Below are positions 1 to 12,300 of a stretch of DNA of 64,000 nt, piece by piece. This stretch comes from Zygaena filipendulae (taxonomy: Eukaryota > Arthropoda > Insecta > Lepidoptera > Zygaenidae). The translations under genes were made by a program, and so were the position numbers. How positions within the stretch are numbered: the stretch's first letter is position 1; each line of letters begins with the position of its first letter. The DNA is taken from the NCBI GenBank assembly GCA_907165275.2, contig OU015654.1:2745501-2809500 (forward strand), written 5' to 3'. The notes under the pieces are model-generated. The model saw only the letters and a list, made by a program, of their open reading frames with translations, was not told the origin of the DNA and searched no databases.

Positions 1-108
1 TTTATCCCGGAATTCCCTCGGGAACTGAAGGACATAGAGTACTTTTTTCCCGCAACCTCCGCGGGAACTCCGAAATTACCGCGGATGAAATCGCGGGGGA
101 CAGCTAGT
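1..108 (+). mobile_element. CTAGT-ended Helitron-like repeat, 3' part
   Basis: The tail has the recurrent block GGAATTCCC..GGGAACT, a short GC hairpin (ACCGCGGATGAAATCGCGG) and the terminus CAGCTAGT. A hairpin just before a CTRRT end, with no terminal inverted repeats, is the Helitron signature; the family name is inferred. It continues off the left edge and is followed directly by a second copy. Confidence 0.7.
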
Positions 109-283
109 ATTATTATAAATGTCAAAGTGAGTTTGTTTGTTTGTACGCTTTCACGTCTTAACGGCTCAATCGAGCGTCATGGAATTTTGCATACACGTTG
201 TCAAGGTTACAGAGAAGGAAGGTGCTGTTTTATTCCGAATTTCCCGCGGGAACTCCAAAATTTAAGTGGGTGAAACTGCTAGT
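109..283 (+). mobile_element. CTAGT-ended Helitron-like repeat, second copy in tandem
   Basis: Starts with the TATTATAAATG head and the GTTTGTTTGT run, carries the degenerate ACGGCTCAATCGAGCGTCAT block (head type B), and ends at GCTAGT with a decayed hairpin. Lies head-to-tail behind the copy at 1-108, as when one element inserts at the CTAGT end of another. Confidence 0.7.
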
Positions 284-331
284 AATAAACATATACTACT
301 AATAACGTAAGTTCAGTGGACTCGTTATTAC

Positions 332-3300
332 CTGGTCCCTGAGCGTGCCCAGGGTCATGTACGGGCGCTGCGGCACGTAGAACAGCTTGCCCTTGGGCGG
401 CTTGGTGAGCTCGCCGCCGAAGATCGGCCACAGCTCGCCCAGCATGCGGAACATGGACGACTTGCCGCACCCGTTGGGGCCGCACACCAACACGTTGATG
501 CCCGACCTGACACGACACACACACACACACAATAAAATAATCAATGGGGATGTTGACTACTTTTGAAAATCAAAATTCTAATTAGTCCGTCAGGTAGAAA
601 ATAAAAAAACAATAGACACTAGTTTTTGCTTTTTCAAATAAATTGAAATATACAGAGATAAAGCGCGAAAGTTTAGGGTGAGGGGTCGTGACGTCACTAG
701 CCGCTAAAACCGCCATACAAACTGTCCTGATAGTGGCGTCACGCGAAATTTCAATTCAATGTATCGCCGTTATTTTTTGATTACGTAAAAAAAGAAAAAA
801 TATGTGTCCAATATTTTTTATTAATCCACAAGACAGGCTAAAAAAAAATTAGTCAACATGCCCATTACAGTGCTTTTTTAACGAAGTTTCTGCGCTGGAA
901 ATCGCTAGTAGAAATTGTCACGCGTCACGCGAAGAATGACCGTTTGTGGTGCAAAGTCACTAAGCCACTTGATTATAATACCATTAGGTAATTGATGCTG
1001 AGAAGAAAAATCATATCACGAATTTGCAATAAAATAAGTGGCAATATCTCAAAGCGCGTGTTCCCGCTACCGTGACGCATTCGTATCCCAACAATTAAAT
1101 TTACTCGGATGGAACTGCAGTCTATAGTCTATACTTTAAAGAGGTAAAGTTTGTAAGTTTTAATGTAAAGGGTAATCAAAGATTCTAAAAATTCTTTCAC
1201 CGATACGAAAACACAGTAGTCACAGCCCTGTGTCATAAGATACGTTTTAGAGTTTCCGAGGTAATGGACTTGTGAACCAAATTTAATTTGTTACCTAACC
1301 AAAAATAACGGAGATACTTACTACTTTATCTTAGTATTTTTTCAATAATTTGAAAAAACAAAAATACGTGTCCAATATTTTTTATTAATCTACGAGACGG
1401 ACTAAATAGAATTTTGATTTTCGTACCCCGAAAACGAGCCCATTCCGAATTTTTTTTTTAGTCCTACTCATATTATAAATGTGAAAGTGTGGATGTTTGT
1501 TACTCAATCACGCAAAAAAGGGCAGAACGGATTTGGATGAAATTTGGCATGCACGTTGTCAGGGGTACAAAGAAGGACATAGGGTACTTTAGATTCCGGA
1601 ATTCCCGCGGGAACTCCGAAAATACCGCGCGTGAAACCGCGGGGCACAGCTAGTTTTTATATAAAGAGGAGGAGTACTGACTTGACTTCGAAGGAGAGCT
1701 CCTTGATGAGCACGTCGCCGTTGGGCGTGACCAGCGGCACGCGCTCGAAGCGGATCAGCTTGTCCTGGTAGACGATGCGGCCCGCGCCGGGGCGCAGCGA
1801 CACCGCTTGCTCTGCGTATACAACACCGAGCACACTTTGCACTAAACAGTTGTACGAGTCGAGTGTAAAAACTATTTAGTTTGACAGTTTTCTGAAGGAT
1901 CAACGAGTGGGAGATGTCAGGGGGCCGATTCTCGCGCAGTAGAATTTTTTCAGTGTGGTGAATCGTATGGAAAAATTCCCGTTCTACTGAAAAGTTCGAA
2001 TGGTCCGTATAACTCGTATTCTCAGCACCCATCGAACAATTCACCAATCGAACCAAAGAGAGACTAGACTACACAGACTAGAAAGTAATCTGACCCTTAT
2101 ACCTACATGATACAAAAAGTGAGTACATTGATAGACGTTGGTGCTGTTCCGTTCTCGCTGCTTCTGATAAATCTTCAACTAAATTGGCGACGAAGTCAAC
2201 AATAAACTCTTCTTCGTTCATTTTATTATGATAGAAAACCCCCCAGTCACTATAAAAATATAACCTCAAACTTCCCGAGTTTTATTGCATAATATAATTA
2301 AAATTTTGACAACTAACTTCGTATAGGAATTGCTACTTCTACTGGTCCACACCACTCGTTGCGTTCGAGTGATGTTCGATCGAACTTTTCCGATTGTGAA
2401 ATTCTGAGAATACACAAACTATGATACGTTCGAAAAAAATTCGAATTTCGAACTTTTTTACGAATGTGAACTTTACTGGGTGATAATTAGCCCCCTGGTC
2501 GACGAGTGAGCGAAGAATGAGCGGGATAAAAATAGGCTACCTATTTGACGAAATTATTTTTCTAAATTCTGTTCAGTCCGTCAGTTAAATAATAAAACAG
2601 TAGACACGTATATTTTGCTTTTTTGAATTAATGACAACATACTTGGATAAAGCGCATTAAAGTTTGGAAGTGGGGGCTCGTAACGTCATATGCAGGTAAA
2701 AACTGTACCGGCTTGTGACGTCACGCGACATTTCGACTCAACGTATGATCTCCGTTATTTTTTGCTTACGTAAAAAAGAGAAAAATACGTGTCTAATATT
2801 TTTAATGAATCTACAGGACGGACTAAAAATAAAAATTTAGTCAAATAAACTATTGAATAGCGGCCAATGCGGAACCAAAGGCGGACTTAATGCCACAGTG
2901 GCATTCTATGCCAGACAACCTTGAGATAGTACACGTCTGTGATGGTGTGATAAGGAATATTGTGTTTTTATTGATTTACCTAATACAATGATGTAATTTA
3001 ATTTTAAATTAGCTAAGTTGTATTTATTCATACATTTTTATAGTGCACTTAATGACTATTATTTAGTTAACTACAATATATTTGGAGTATTTATTTGAGT
3101 AAAAACGTGACATATAAATTAATTTTACATCTCTCATATTCGGTAAGTAGGTCCTTATTACCCCCAAATGGGGCTTGTAGGTGACCAATTCGCTCTCTAG
3201 GGTAATAATATAACTAGAAAAGTCCTAGGGCGGTAAGTAATTAAAAAAAACTCTTCACTCTTTCAAAAAGTTCGTGTACATCTAACCATCATACTGGCAA

Positions 3301-6300
3301 TAGACATCATGCATTCAGCCCAATGACAAAAGAGGTCGCTTCGCTATTCAGCCTTGTCTTTGTATGAGTATAATAGTCATAAATTTTAAATATCGAACGA
3401 CGAAGCTCAATTTCGTTCTTGAAAAAAAAAAATCTACTATTATTCTTGTAATGCCGGTTTTTTTCTACTTACCTCACAATTGAGATGTAAAGCAGAGTAG
3501 TTAGCTCGCGCGTAAGCATCAATTGCACCCTCGAACTATGCCTTACAGCCCTTGGCTGCTAATCTACTATCTATATAATAAAAATGAGTCGCCAAATGTG
3601 TTGCTAAGCGCATAACTTCTAAACGACTGCACTAAAATGGATAATTGCGTTTTTTTTGTGTTCGTTATTATCAGGACAAGGTTTATATAAAAGAAGTTTG
3701 GAGTTCCTGCGGGAATTCCGAAACTCACGCGGGTGAATCTCCGAAACGGTTGGACCGATATTGACGGGACTTTCACTGCTGATTAGCTTTTGTTATAACG
3801 AGTAAATTAGACTGAATTGGGGTTCCTGCGGGAATCCCGAAACTCACGCGGGTGAAACCGCGGGGCAAAGCTAGTTATGAATGTTATGTTATGTTATGTT
3901 GTGTTGTGTGTGGTGATAGTGCTCACCGGCGCCGCCCTCGGCGTTCCTGTCGAGCATGGTGCGCACGTAGCGGCCGGCGTGCACGTCGCGCAGCACGCCG
4001 CGCAGCTGCGTCACGCGCGCCGTCAGCCCGGCCAGCTTGCTCAGCTCGCGCCCGGACAGCACCAGCCGCCCGATCGCCTCCGCCATTTTGACCAGCATGC
4101 GCCCGTACGTGTAGTAGTGCTGATCAATAAATAATAATGGGACATGTTGAATAATTTTTATTTTTCAGGCCGTCTTTTAGATTTGTGGCGACCCCTATGC
4201 CACGAGTCACGAACTGCAACGTAGCGACGAGTACTAAGTCCTGAATCGCGCTAACGAAGTTTTCACACTGCGCTGCATATATACGACCTCCGACGATCTA
4301 CAGCGGGAACCGCGGTTCCCTGGGCATACCACCTCGCCCGGCGGGAAGCTTCCCCTTTGGTGGCGGTCGAGCCATATCATCATCCCGCTCCCGCTACAGA
4401 TTATTAAAAAAATATTGGCCACGTATTTTTTCTTTTTTTTTTTACGTAATCAAAAAATAACGGTTAGCAAGGAACGGTACAGTCAGTCAGAAAGAAGTTC
4501 TTTATAAAGATTGCGTTTTACAATCTTCGCAATACCGCTAAGTCGCTGTCTCACCTGGAACCGGTCGTTGTCGGTGCCAGTGGTGAGCAGGTTGTGGTCC
4601 TTCACGAAGAACGGACGCGACACCGCGTAGAAACCCACCGTGATCGCCACATCTGTAATTATCAAAACCATTGTGCAATTTTACTAAATATGGTGTAATT
4701 TTTATTTTCTTCATTTTTTGTTGATTTATCTACTTTGGAATAACCTCATTTTTTTAATACTGACTTATATAGATTGCGAAAATGCCCGGTAGGTATAACT
4801 TGGAAATTCAAAGACAAAACAAAGTGACTGTCTAAATATTTGAAAAATAAATATTCCATTTATTTACACAGGATTACGATTGAAAGTTATAAAAAAAAAA
4901 GAATTGCACTAACATTTAGCGATAATGTTGTCGAGGAATCCCATGGCGACGCGGAAGTTGAGGAAATTGCGCAGGTGACGCGTCAGCTTGAAGAAGCTCG
5001 CCAGCAGCGTCAGCTGCTCGCGGCGGTTGCCCTGGACAAAGCATACAAATCACTACGTAAAGAAGTGACACTCTCTACCCCCCACCCCGCGCCCTTCGTG
5101 CCACCCCACGCCCCGCTGCGACGTAGCGGCGAGCCTAGGGACGGATAGCGATGTGGGCTGTCGCTGTTGTGTGTCGGGCAATATCAACTTGAATGTAGAG
5201 CCCGCTCCACATTCACGCGAGAATCTTGCGAGAACGCGAGAATACCACGAGAACGTGAATGTGGAGTCGATGTTCTCCGCCGTTTCTAAGAGAATATGGA
5301 GCGGCCTTAAAACTCTCTCCACCGCTCGCCGCGCGCCGGCGCGAGCCCTACGCCATGCGCACCCGCTGCTTTTATAATATTAGTAAGGATACATTATGAT
5401 TTTAATCAAAATCAACCTCGAGACGTGCTTTGAGCGTTTTTGGCTAATTTGGCTTAATTTCAAAAATTTGGAAAACAACTTAGTGAATTAAAAAACTCAT
5501 TCTGTATATTTTGCACATTGCACACAATATAACATAATTATACCATTCATTTAAGTGCCTACAGTAGGTAAGTAATAAACTAATTATACTACATAAATAT
5601 ATAATTCGTGCGCTTCCACGCTTACAACAGGTTGGCCGCGTAGGTTTTTCTTGTTGTACTTTCGGCAAATTTAGGTATACAAAATAAAAATTCCCCCGTC
5701 GTTTGTTTTTGTTTTTTTATAACAGTCATTAGAAGTGAATTTATTAAACTTTTTGTGTACCTACTGCACTGAAATATTATATAGGTATGATAATGTCTCA
5801 GGCAGGGTCAACATGGTCCCAAGGTTGTAGACTTTTTTTGCTTCGAGTAAAAATTCTATCACAAAAAAGTTTGCCCTGTATCGAAGGATTGAACCTGCGA
5901 CACGTTCGCACAATAGTAAACTTCCTTAACCACTAGTCCAACGATGGTGTGCAAATACGTGACCTTCAACTGACCTGGTAAAAGGCGATCTCCTCCGAAT
6001 TAGTGATGAGCCTCGAGTTCACATATCTGAATTCACCCTCCAACTTTTGTTCTTGCACGGTCAGACGCGCTGTGAAACATCAACTATGTTGACTAATTTT
6101 TATTTTTTAGTCCGTCTTGTAGATTAATTTGGGGCTTTGTATTCTATCTAGGTGTCAACATAATGAAATGGTATTTTTTTATGTCTAGTTTACAAAATGT
6201 TAGTCAGGAATTGGCAGTAAGTAATATACAAAAGTACTGTTAATGAGTTTTTAAGTGCTGTGGATTAAAGTAAATAAATAAATAAATTATTAAAAATATT

Positions 6301-9300
6301 GGACACGTTTTTTTTTCTTTTTTTACGTAATCAAAAAATAACGGCGATATATTGAGTTGAAATTCCGCGTGACGTGACTATTCTGACAGTTTGTATGGCG
6401 GTTTTAGCGGTTAGTAACATCACGACCCCCTCACCCTAAACTTTAATGCGCTTTAGCTCTGTATATTTTAATTTAAAGCAAAAAATACGTATCTAATGTT
6501 TTTTTATTTGATTTTGATTTTCAAAAGTAGTCCACATCCCCATTCACCCTTGTCACACCCATACACTAAAATTATTTATTTATTGCTTAGTTGTTCCTCG
6601 CGGTTTCACCCGCGGTAATTTCGAAGTTCCCGCGGGAATCCGGCATAAAAAGTACCCTATGTTCTTTTTTTATATTTGACAAGTTATAACGAGTATGCAC
6701 ATTAAATATTACTATAGAAATAATTTAGTTTCATTCTTTCTTTCTGCGCCCACACCCGTGACACCACACGCGCGGCTCCAGCGGAAGACCAGCGTCGGGC
6801 CCCTAATGGTTCTCGGCTTATGCTGAGCTGGTAGCCTTTTTGTTGCGACACGCTGTTTGTGCTACTTTTTGCTAATGCATACTATTTAATTTATTGTCGT
6901 TACGAATAAACTTTCATTTCATTTTCATTTTTTCATTTCACATGACGATCGGTGTGCCGTGTGACAAACAAACAAATAAACACACTTTCGCATTTATAAT
7001 AGAAAAGACGTAACAAAAGGGCCTTCATATTGGGTCTCGGACCGGTGACACTTGGCGTAGCGGTCAGGTGAGTATATGTATTAAAAACCCGTACCTGTCG
7101 GTTTCCTCAGATGTGTCAAAAATACTCCAGACACCAGCAGGTACGCCATCATTATGCCGGGTGTCTGGAAAAATATTAAATAACTTTATTGTATACCCAC
7201 AAACATGAAGAATAGTTGCTATAAAACCTTACGAAAATACGAGGCTACAATGGGCGATCTTATCATTTATTATTGCACTGATTTTGCAATGCAATGTGGA
7301 TTTGAAATGCGAATCCAAAACCTAGACCTATCCACTATCCAGCACTCAAAAAAGGTCGTGGTCACAGCCACCCTAGTATCGGCCAAGTGCGAGTCGGACG
7401 ACGGACTCGCTCAGAACGACTCCCAATTGAAATAAGTCGAGTACCTCCGGAGACAGTCTCAGTGGATCCGCTCACGAGACCCGCTCCATACAACTCACAC
7501 TGATGCCCAAGTTGACGGTGAGCCTGTAGAGATAGATGCCGATGTCGAGCAGCGGCTTGCTGATGTTGCTGTACAAGTCGATGACCGTCTCGCAGAACTT
7601 GTCTATGTCCGTGGTCAGCAGTTGGTCGGCGTTCGCTATCCGGTTGTCCAGGTTCGTCACCTGGTAGTATGTGAAGCCTCTGCAATAAACGCCGTACCAT
7701 TTCATATTTGGCTAGCCAGCTACCTAGTGACATTGTAATCGATTGAAAATGTTGATTCTTATACTAGATTTCATCCACGCCAACTTCGCAGTTCCCTCGG
7801 GAATTTCGGGATAAAAGTGCCTTGTGTCCTTTTCTGTACCCCTGACAACGTGCATACCGAATTTTATGGTGATCGACCGACTTTCGGCCATTTTATTTAG
7901 TGGTCGAAGGTCGAATGGTCGAAAATTGTAAACACAACTAACTAGCTTGGAATAGGAACTGGCTTTCAAGTGAGGATGTCGGAATACACCGTAAGCGCTT
8001 GGCGATGGAATTTCAACATGAAGGTGGCAGCTATGCCTAGTCTGCTGGGCACTAGGAAGTGCTCTACAATTTTTATACTATGATATTTATTATATTATTA
8101 ATAGAAAAAATATTTGGCAGTAATGACAGAACACTAGATTACCTACAGTTGTGAAAATAAACTATACCAAAATGTCCCCGCTCTGCATGTGTTGGAGCGT
8201 GAACTACAACCCTGGTCTTCCGCGGATGGTCATGAATCAATAAAAAATAAAAACGAACCAAAAATAGTAAGTTTTCCGTCAGCGAAAACCCAAGCTCATT
8301 GTTGGAGTTAGAACCCACGCCTTGCGGCACGTGATCCAAACGCATCAACTATTGCTACGATGATTTATTTCATAACATTCTCTTCCTAAACCCCACTTAG
8401 GAAAAGCAATTATAGTTGGCGGTTATACATAATTTACCTATTTTTGTGTGAATAAAAAAAAAAATATTCAAAGTGGACTTTGTTCGGTGCTACACACAGA
8501 GTATAGACATACGTCCGTGGTGCACTGGTGCTACATAATTTATTGTTAAAATAATAATAAAAATCCACTTCACGACACACAGATCTACTTGGTTCCACAC
8601 TTACTAGTGTGTGTAGTGGAAACTGGAAACCAAGTAAACATGGTAGGTATGTAATAATATGTACATAATATTATATTGTACAATACTGTAGTCAAATAAA
8701 CACGCCCAGAATTGAAAGTGGAACTCTGTTTTGATGACAAAAAGTCCGCCTCCACCGGGAATCGAACCTCCTTATTAGCGGAGAAGCATGGTGACCTACT
8801 GCGCCAATCGGGTCATGGAAACAAACGAATAATAAAAACAAACGGGTATATAGATTTGCACTGGAAAATTTTTATGTGAGCATTAAAATTTTAAATTTAT
8901 GACGCAATCGAGACATCGTGAGTATAATGGGAAAGTGAGTTTGTTTGTTTGTTACTCTTTCTTGTTTGTTTGTTACTTTTTCACGATTTCACTCTTTCAC
9001 GATTCGACCGATCATCATGAAATTTTCACTGTGTCAGGGGTACGGAAAAGGACACAAGGACAGGTTGTTTTTGTGTTAACTTACTTTTGAATCGCTCGAA
9101 TTACTTTCCGCACACGGAATAGCAAGATTCGAATGCGAATAGGTATAAAAAATGTAAGAGCATTGTCATGCGAATCTCGCGACTCCGTGTGCGAAGGTAT
9201 TTCGGGCGATTCAAAAATACGGCTCCTGTAAGTTAAAACAAAAAAAAAACTCTACCTCAACTTTCACTTCGCCTCGTGTCGTAACTTTAGGAAGTATCAT

Positions 9301-12300
9301 AGCTATTGTGATTAACCAATAAAGACAATAAACGATGAGAGTTTACTATACTATTATAATAACAGTAGGTAGTAGGTACCTACGAATAAAGGCGGTATAA
9401 AAATAAATTGTATAAATGCCAAGCAATATAAATAAATAATATTGTTTCCGCGTCATATCTAACCATTGAAAATTATATCTTAAACGATAATGCGAAATTT
9501 CTCAACTGTTACGTGAATAATGAGTCACCTGATGGGTGTTACCTACCAGCGGTTTAACCGGTAATTTTACGGCAACTTCTAACAAAAAGCGCTACACGAT
9601 ATAACCCCATCCTCAATTTGGTTGAGCTGAAAGGGGAACGCGGGAAGAACAGGAAGTAAAGGAAGCAAAAATATCATCAAAACTCCATTGATATCTTTTT
9701 ACTATCGATTTCTATTTAAATAAAATATTTTAGATTATTTTTGTAGCGGGTGGCACTTGTTTCACTCCTATATGATGCTTCTTAAAACAACAGTTGGGTC
9801 CCTAATCCCGGTCTCACTGTTCGGAGTTCCTCGCTCTTAATTAAGTACCTAGTTATAAGTTGTGCGGTGCGAGTCTAGGGTTGCCACCTTTTTTTTGGAA
9901 AAAAATATAGTATTTTTCCGAAAAAACGTTCAAAAATATAGTATTTTTGGGAGATGCAGGGAAAAAAATAGTACAAAAATATTTTGTAATAAATTCATCC
10001 ACAAATTATTGCTAGTGTGACAGTTGACGTTTTGTTGCCGGGTATGCGTTTCGTTCTTAAATTCCTCGAGCTGCGCTGCGGGTGCTTTCCAGACCAGTCA
10101 CAGCTGTTAATATAAAAAAGCGTGACAGTTGAATTAGGCATAAAAATATAGTACTTTTCGTACTATATTATTTTTCTATAATATATAGTACAATTGACTG
10201 AAATATAGTACGATACTATACAATATAGTACGGGTGGCAACCCTAGGTGAGACGTTTGGACGTTGCTTACCTTCGATTAAGTAAGTTGAACTTACTTACA
10301 TACTACTTTTGGAAGTGTAAAGTGTAAACCGGCCATAATTTATAAGCGTTAGGTATGCAATAAAAAGTTTTAAGTTTTTGTCGAGGAACAAAAAGTTTAC
10401 TGCTCGGTGTCAATGATTTCACATTCTTTTGACAATGGAGAGGCCCATGTATAAATTATGGCAATCTTTTTGTGGTTGCAATTTTTGGTTTGATAACTTA
10501 TTTTATAAAACTAATCATACCACCTTAAACCTACAACTCAACGATCATGAAATTTTGCGGTAATTCCTGCGAGAATTCCGAAATTAAACTTGATTAACGC
10601 GGGTGAAACCGCGAGGAACAGCTAGTATCATAATATATGCATTCTACACGGAAATACAATATTAGTAGGTATTGGATCGAAGTAGATTTATTTACTAAGT
10701 ACTCACTTAGTTATCGCTTAGAGGTCATAATTATTAACATTGCGATTTCCAAAGTTCTTTAAGTAAATAGTTAACACTTATACCAGTATCATGCAAATAA
10801 TGATGCTAAAAGTCCGTTAAAATTAAATATATATTAATAATTATTTATTATTAAACATTAGGTTCACTTAAAAAGCATTGTCTGTACATCCTACTAATAT
10901 CATAAATATTACCTAATGTTTGTGGAGATGTTATGTTGAAACGGATTTGGATGAAAATTAGCGTAGGTACAGATAATATGGATTAAAATAACGGGTACTT
11001 TTGAGCCCGGTACTGCACATTTCTGTGGATTGATAGTTCAACTTTGATGTTATTTTATTTTTTACATCCCCATGGATTTACGAAATGCACCCAAGTGAAA
11101 CCGCGAGGAACAGCTAGTGAGTTTTGTTCTAATATTCCAGGCCTCAGAAATATCTCATAATTTCTGTATTCTGTTACTTCAATGATATTAAAAGAACATA
11201 ATTATCTTCAACTGTTAGAGGTTTTTAATTAATTAATTTATAACAAATATTGTTATTTCATAAATTAATAACTTTATTATTAAATAAGTTAACCTTCTGA
11301 AATTACTTTTTTTTATTTACTTCAAAAAACAAAAACATTAACAACATAATATTGGCCAGTTAGTTATACTTCCGCAATTCAGCAAACCAAAGTCGAATAT
11401 AAAAAAAAATACATATTATAGACATTCCCAATCTTTTTTTTGTATCATTCTTAAAAATCAAAATTAAAATCGATTAAAATTAAATTTAGATAAGAAAACA
11501 GAAAAAAGAAAAAGGAAGCTTACTTTTAACCGTCATTTGTGCATATGATGAAAGATGTAGTGAAAATGATTTGATCATATATATTAACTAGCTGTCCCGC
11601 GCGGTTTCACCCGCTATAATTTCGAAGTTCCCGCGGAATTGTTCCATACAAACTTTACAAACCCTTTTCATCCCCTTAGAGGTTGAATTTTCAAAAATCC
11701 TTTCTTATCGGATACCTACGTTATACAAAGAACACACCGTCCAAGTTTCAGGTCTCTACGATCAGCAGTTTAGGCTGTGCGTTGATCCATCAGGCATTCA
11801 GGACAAAGCATTTTATATGTATAGATGTTATAATTATACTCACTTCATGTACTGTTGATATAAGTTCAAAGTCAAATTGGTTCTGATTCTTAGCTTCATT
11901 TCGCCTATGCTCCATTTCAAAACTATATTTACTAACGATATCTGCAACAAAAGAAAAATATTATATTATGTAGACCTAGGTAGGTATTAAAATCAAATTT
12001 TAATTATATGTAAAATATAAAAATATTACTATCTACTACTATGCGATCTCGTTCTTTTTGATATACGGGTAAAGCCCGCTCCACATTCACGCGAGAATCT
12101 TGCGAGAACGCGCACGAGAAACGGCGGAAAACATCGGCTCCACATTCACGTTCTCATGGTTTTCTAGCGTTCTGGTAAGATTCTCGCGTGAATGTGGAGC
12201 GGGCTTATAATACCGAGCGGTATCATCCAGGTGTCACCTTTTTTACCCTTGTTTTGATTATATTTTTTGTGACTAAACCAAAGTACCTAACTAATGTATT

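Noticed and set aside
3852..4134. Arg/Ala-rich plus-strand frames over 3852-4134
   Set aside because: Antisense to ABCD3 exon 10, which reads as conserved protein on the minus strand.
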